DNA from: JAGNZR01 sp051648365
GTDB lineage: Bacteria; Fusobacteriota; Fusobacteriia; Fusobacteriales; Fusobacteriaceae
DNA: 7,922 nucleotides
NCBI GenBank assembly: GCA_051648365.1
Contig: JBOFEZ010000027.1
Coordinates: forward strand, 1 to 7,922
Direction of reading: 5' to 3'
A program made the translations under genes and the position numbers. Numbering within the stretch: the stretch's first letter is position 1; the number at the start of each line of letters is the position of its first letter. Shown here one piece after another: positions 7,553-7,922 of the stretch. Below the pieces are notes generated by a model. It was not told the DNA's origin. It did not search any database and saw only the letters and a program-made list of their open reading frames with translations.

Positions 7553-7560
7553 CTCCTTTC
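7553..7560 (-). promoter_or_regulatory. Oddly placed Shine-Dalgarno of the first operon gene
   Basis: On the minus strand GAAAGGAG runs directly into the ATG at 7552, leaving no spacer. Better-spaced candidates are the in-frame GTG at 7546 (6 nt away) and an out-of-frame ATG at 7548 (4 nt away). The out-of-frame ATG opens a 5-codon frame (MWMRL) whose TGA overlaps the in-frame ATG at 7534 as ATGA. Which codon is used cannot be decided by reading. Confidence 0.6.
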
Positions 7561-7564
7561 AAAC

Positions 7565-7574
7565 TTGTATACTA
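7565..7574. promoter_or_regulatory. Candidate GntR operator at the uxa operon transcription start
   Basis: TTGTATACTA holds a perfect GTATAC core and differs by one base from the palindrome TTGTATACAA. It covers the predicted +1 to +10 of the operon transcript, where a bound repressor would block initiation. The shape resembles operators of hexuronate GntR/FCD regulators (E. coli UxuR/ExuR recognise a TTGGTATACCAA-type core), and a GntR gene lies divergently next door. Assignment is inference. Confidence 0.5.
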
Positions 7575-7581
7575 CCACTTA

Positions 7582-7610
7582 TTTTTATCCTATTTGATGT
7601 TTTTTGTCAA
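7582..7610 (-). promoter_or_regulatory. Predicted sigma-70/sigma-A promoter of the uxa operon
   Basis: On the minus strand a perfect -35 box TTGACA (7610-7605) is followed after exactly 17 nt by TAAAAA (7587-7582), a 4/6 match to the -10 consensus. Transcription would begin around 7575, about 23 nt before the first ATG. It is the only good promoter seen upstream of the operon, and the packed downstream genes leave no room for large internal promoters. Confidence 0.7.
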
Positions 7611-7631
7611 GTTATTTTCACTAAAAATAAC
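7611..7631. repeat. Perfect 8-bp inverted repeat abutting the uxa -35 box
   Basis: Arms GTTATTTT (7611-7618) and AAAATAAC (7624-7631) are exact reverse complements around a 5-nt centre. The dyad ends at the base next to the predicted -35 hexamer of the operon promoter, on its upstream side. This is where an activator of RNA polymerase, or a second regulator, would bind. It is too A+T-rich and too badly placed to be a convincing terminator. Confidence 0.4.
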
Positions 7632-7655
7632 CAAATATATTTTTTTTAATTCTTT

Positions 7656-7682
7656 TTGTACAATTTTAGTTAAACTATACAA
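7656..7682. promoter_or_regulatory. Possible accessory operator pair between the divergent promoters
   Basis: TTGTACAA (7656-7663) is a perfect 8-bp palindrome. Ten bases later AACTATACAA (7673-7682) carries a TTGTATA half-site read on the minus strand. Both resemble the two stronger TTGTATnCnA sites near the start points, so they could be weaker sites for the same regulator. In a sequence this A+T-rich, chance is a real alternative. Confidence 0.25.
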
Positions 7683-7726
7683 TCTTATACTTAGCCCCAT
7701 AAATTTTAACTTAAAAGATTAAAAAC

Positions 7727-7755
7727 TTGCTTTTCCAAAACAAATATTATAGAAT
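7727..7755 (+). promoter_or_regulatory. Predicted promoter of the divergent GntR regulator gene
   Basis: TTGCTT (7727-7732), a weak -35, and TAGAAT (7750-7755), 5/6 to the -10 consensus, are separated by 17 nt on the plus strand. Transcription would begin near 7762, about 49 nt before the ATG at 7811. The poor -35 suits a low-level regulator gene. Confidence 0.5.
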
Positions 7756-7775
7756 ATCCAAGTATGTTACATAAA

Positions 7776-7785
7776 TTGTATGCAA
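7776..7785. promoter_or_regulatory. Candidate GntR operator in the regulator's own leader
   Basis: TTGTATGCAA is a near-perfect palindrome (TTG and CAA ends around a central AT, with one unmatched inner pair). It lies just downstream of the predicted start of the regulator transcript and before its ribosome binding site, mirroring the site at 7565-7574. This placement would allow autorepression. Assignment is inference from symmetry and context. Confidence 0.45.
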
Positions 7786-7810
7786 GGAATAAAATAAAAA
7801 AGGAGAAATT

Positions 7811-7922
7811 ATGATTTTAATCAATAGCAAAAAAAACATAGATGAAACTAACCCCCAATTTACATATAGAGTTCTTAAGGAAAATATTTTGAGCTTAGTC
7901 CTCAGACCTGGGGAAGCTATAA
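7811..7922 (+). CDS. GntR-family (FCD/FadR subfamily) transcriptional regulator, N-terminus only
   Basis: Partial gene: the first 37 codons are visible and the frame is open at the right edge. An AGGAG SD (7801-7805) lies 5 nt before the ATG. The visible protein contains FTYRVLKENILSLVLRPGEA, the opening helix and turn of the GntR winged helix-turn-helix domain. The spacing of YRVLKENI and LRPGEAI is typical of the FadR/FCD branch, which includes the hexuronate regulators UxuR and ExuR. The effector domain lies outside the window. Divergent transcription from the galacturonate operon, with palindromes in the shared control region, suggests a local repressor released by a uronate or pathway intermediate. 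The subfamily rests on 37 residues, so FCD over other GntR branches is likely, not proven. Confidence 0.8.
   Translation, partial: MILINSKKNIDETNPQFTYRVLKENILSLVLRPGEAI

Noticed and set aside
7611..7631. The 8-bp dyad read as a rho-independent terminator
   Set aside because: The stem is nearly all A/T, no T-run follows it in a useful orientation, and it lies upstream of the predicted operon promoter, not at a gene end.
7641..7648. Run of eight T in the divergent region as a terminator tail or slippage element
   Set aside because: There is no G+C stem next to it. A/T tracts like this are common in promoter regions of low-GC genomes.
1..7922. Search for CRISPR arrays, tRNA or rRNA genes, insertion sequences and attachment sites
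   Set aside because: No spaced direct repeats, cloverleaf-like sequence, transposase or terminal inverted repeats were seen by reading. The window is almost entirely coding.

Overview
Organism: the DNA is strongly A+T-rich, with A/T-ended codons, purine-rich Shine-Dalgarno (SD) sites before most genes and genes packed end to end. This fits a low-GC anaerobe such as a Fusobacteriota or Clostridia member. That assignment rests on composition and gene style, not on a marker gene. Layout: one compact operon on the minus strand fills about 1-7552 and runs off the left edge. A 258-bp divergent control region (7553-7810) follows, then the first 37 codons of a plus-strand GntR/FCD-type regulator at the right edge. 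In transcription order the operon encodes (1) a 167-aa remnant of a family GH105 unsaturated glucuronyl/galacturonyl hydrolase, (2) and (3) two CUT1-type ABC sugar permeases, (4) a cytoplasmic GH28 polygalacturonase with a small fibronectin-III-like N-terminus, (5) tagaturonate reductase UxaB, (6) altronate dehydratase UxaA, and (7) a TIM-barrel sugar-phosphate isomerase/epimerase-like protein cut by the left edge. Spacing runs from a 14-nt overlap to gaps of 13 nt or less, so translational coupling is likely throughout. How it works together: the permeases probably import oligogalacturonides or related pectin fragments. The GH28 enzyme has no signal peptide and would release galacturonate inside the cell. 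After isomerisation to tagaturonate, UxaB makes altronate and UxaA makes 2-keto-3-deoxygluconate. Uronate isomerase (UxaC), KDG kinase and aldolase, a solute-binding protein and the transport ATPase are not in the window. Most unusual points: the first gene looks like a GH105 enzyme from which the N-terminal half and three internal blocks, including the catalytic and substrate-binding motifs, have been lost in frame while the reading frame stayed open. The divergent region has a near-symmetric arrangement in which each predicted promoter is followed by a TTGTATnCnA palindrome, a good candidate operator for the GntR regulator.
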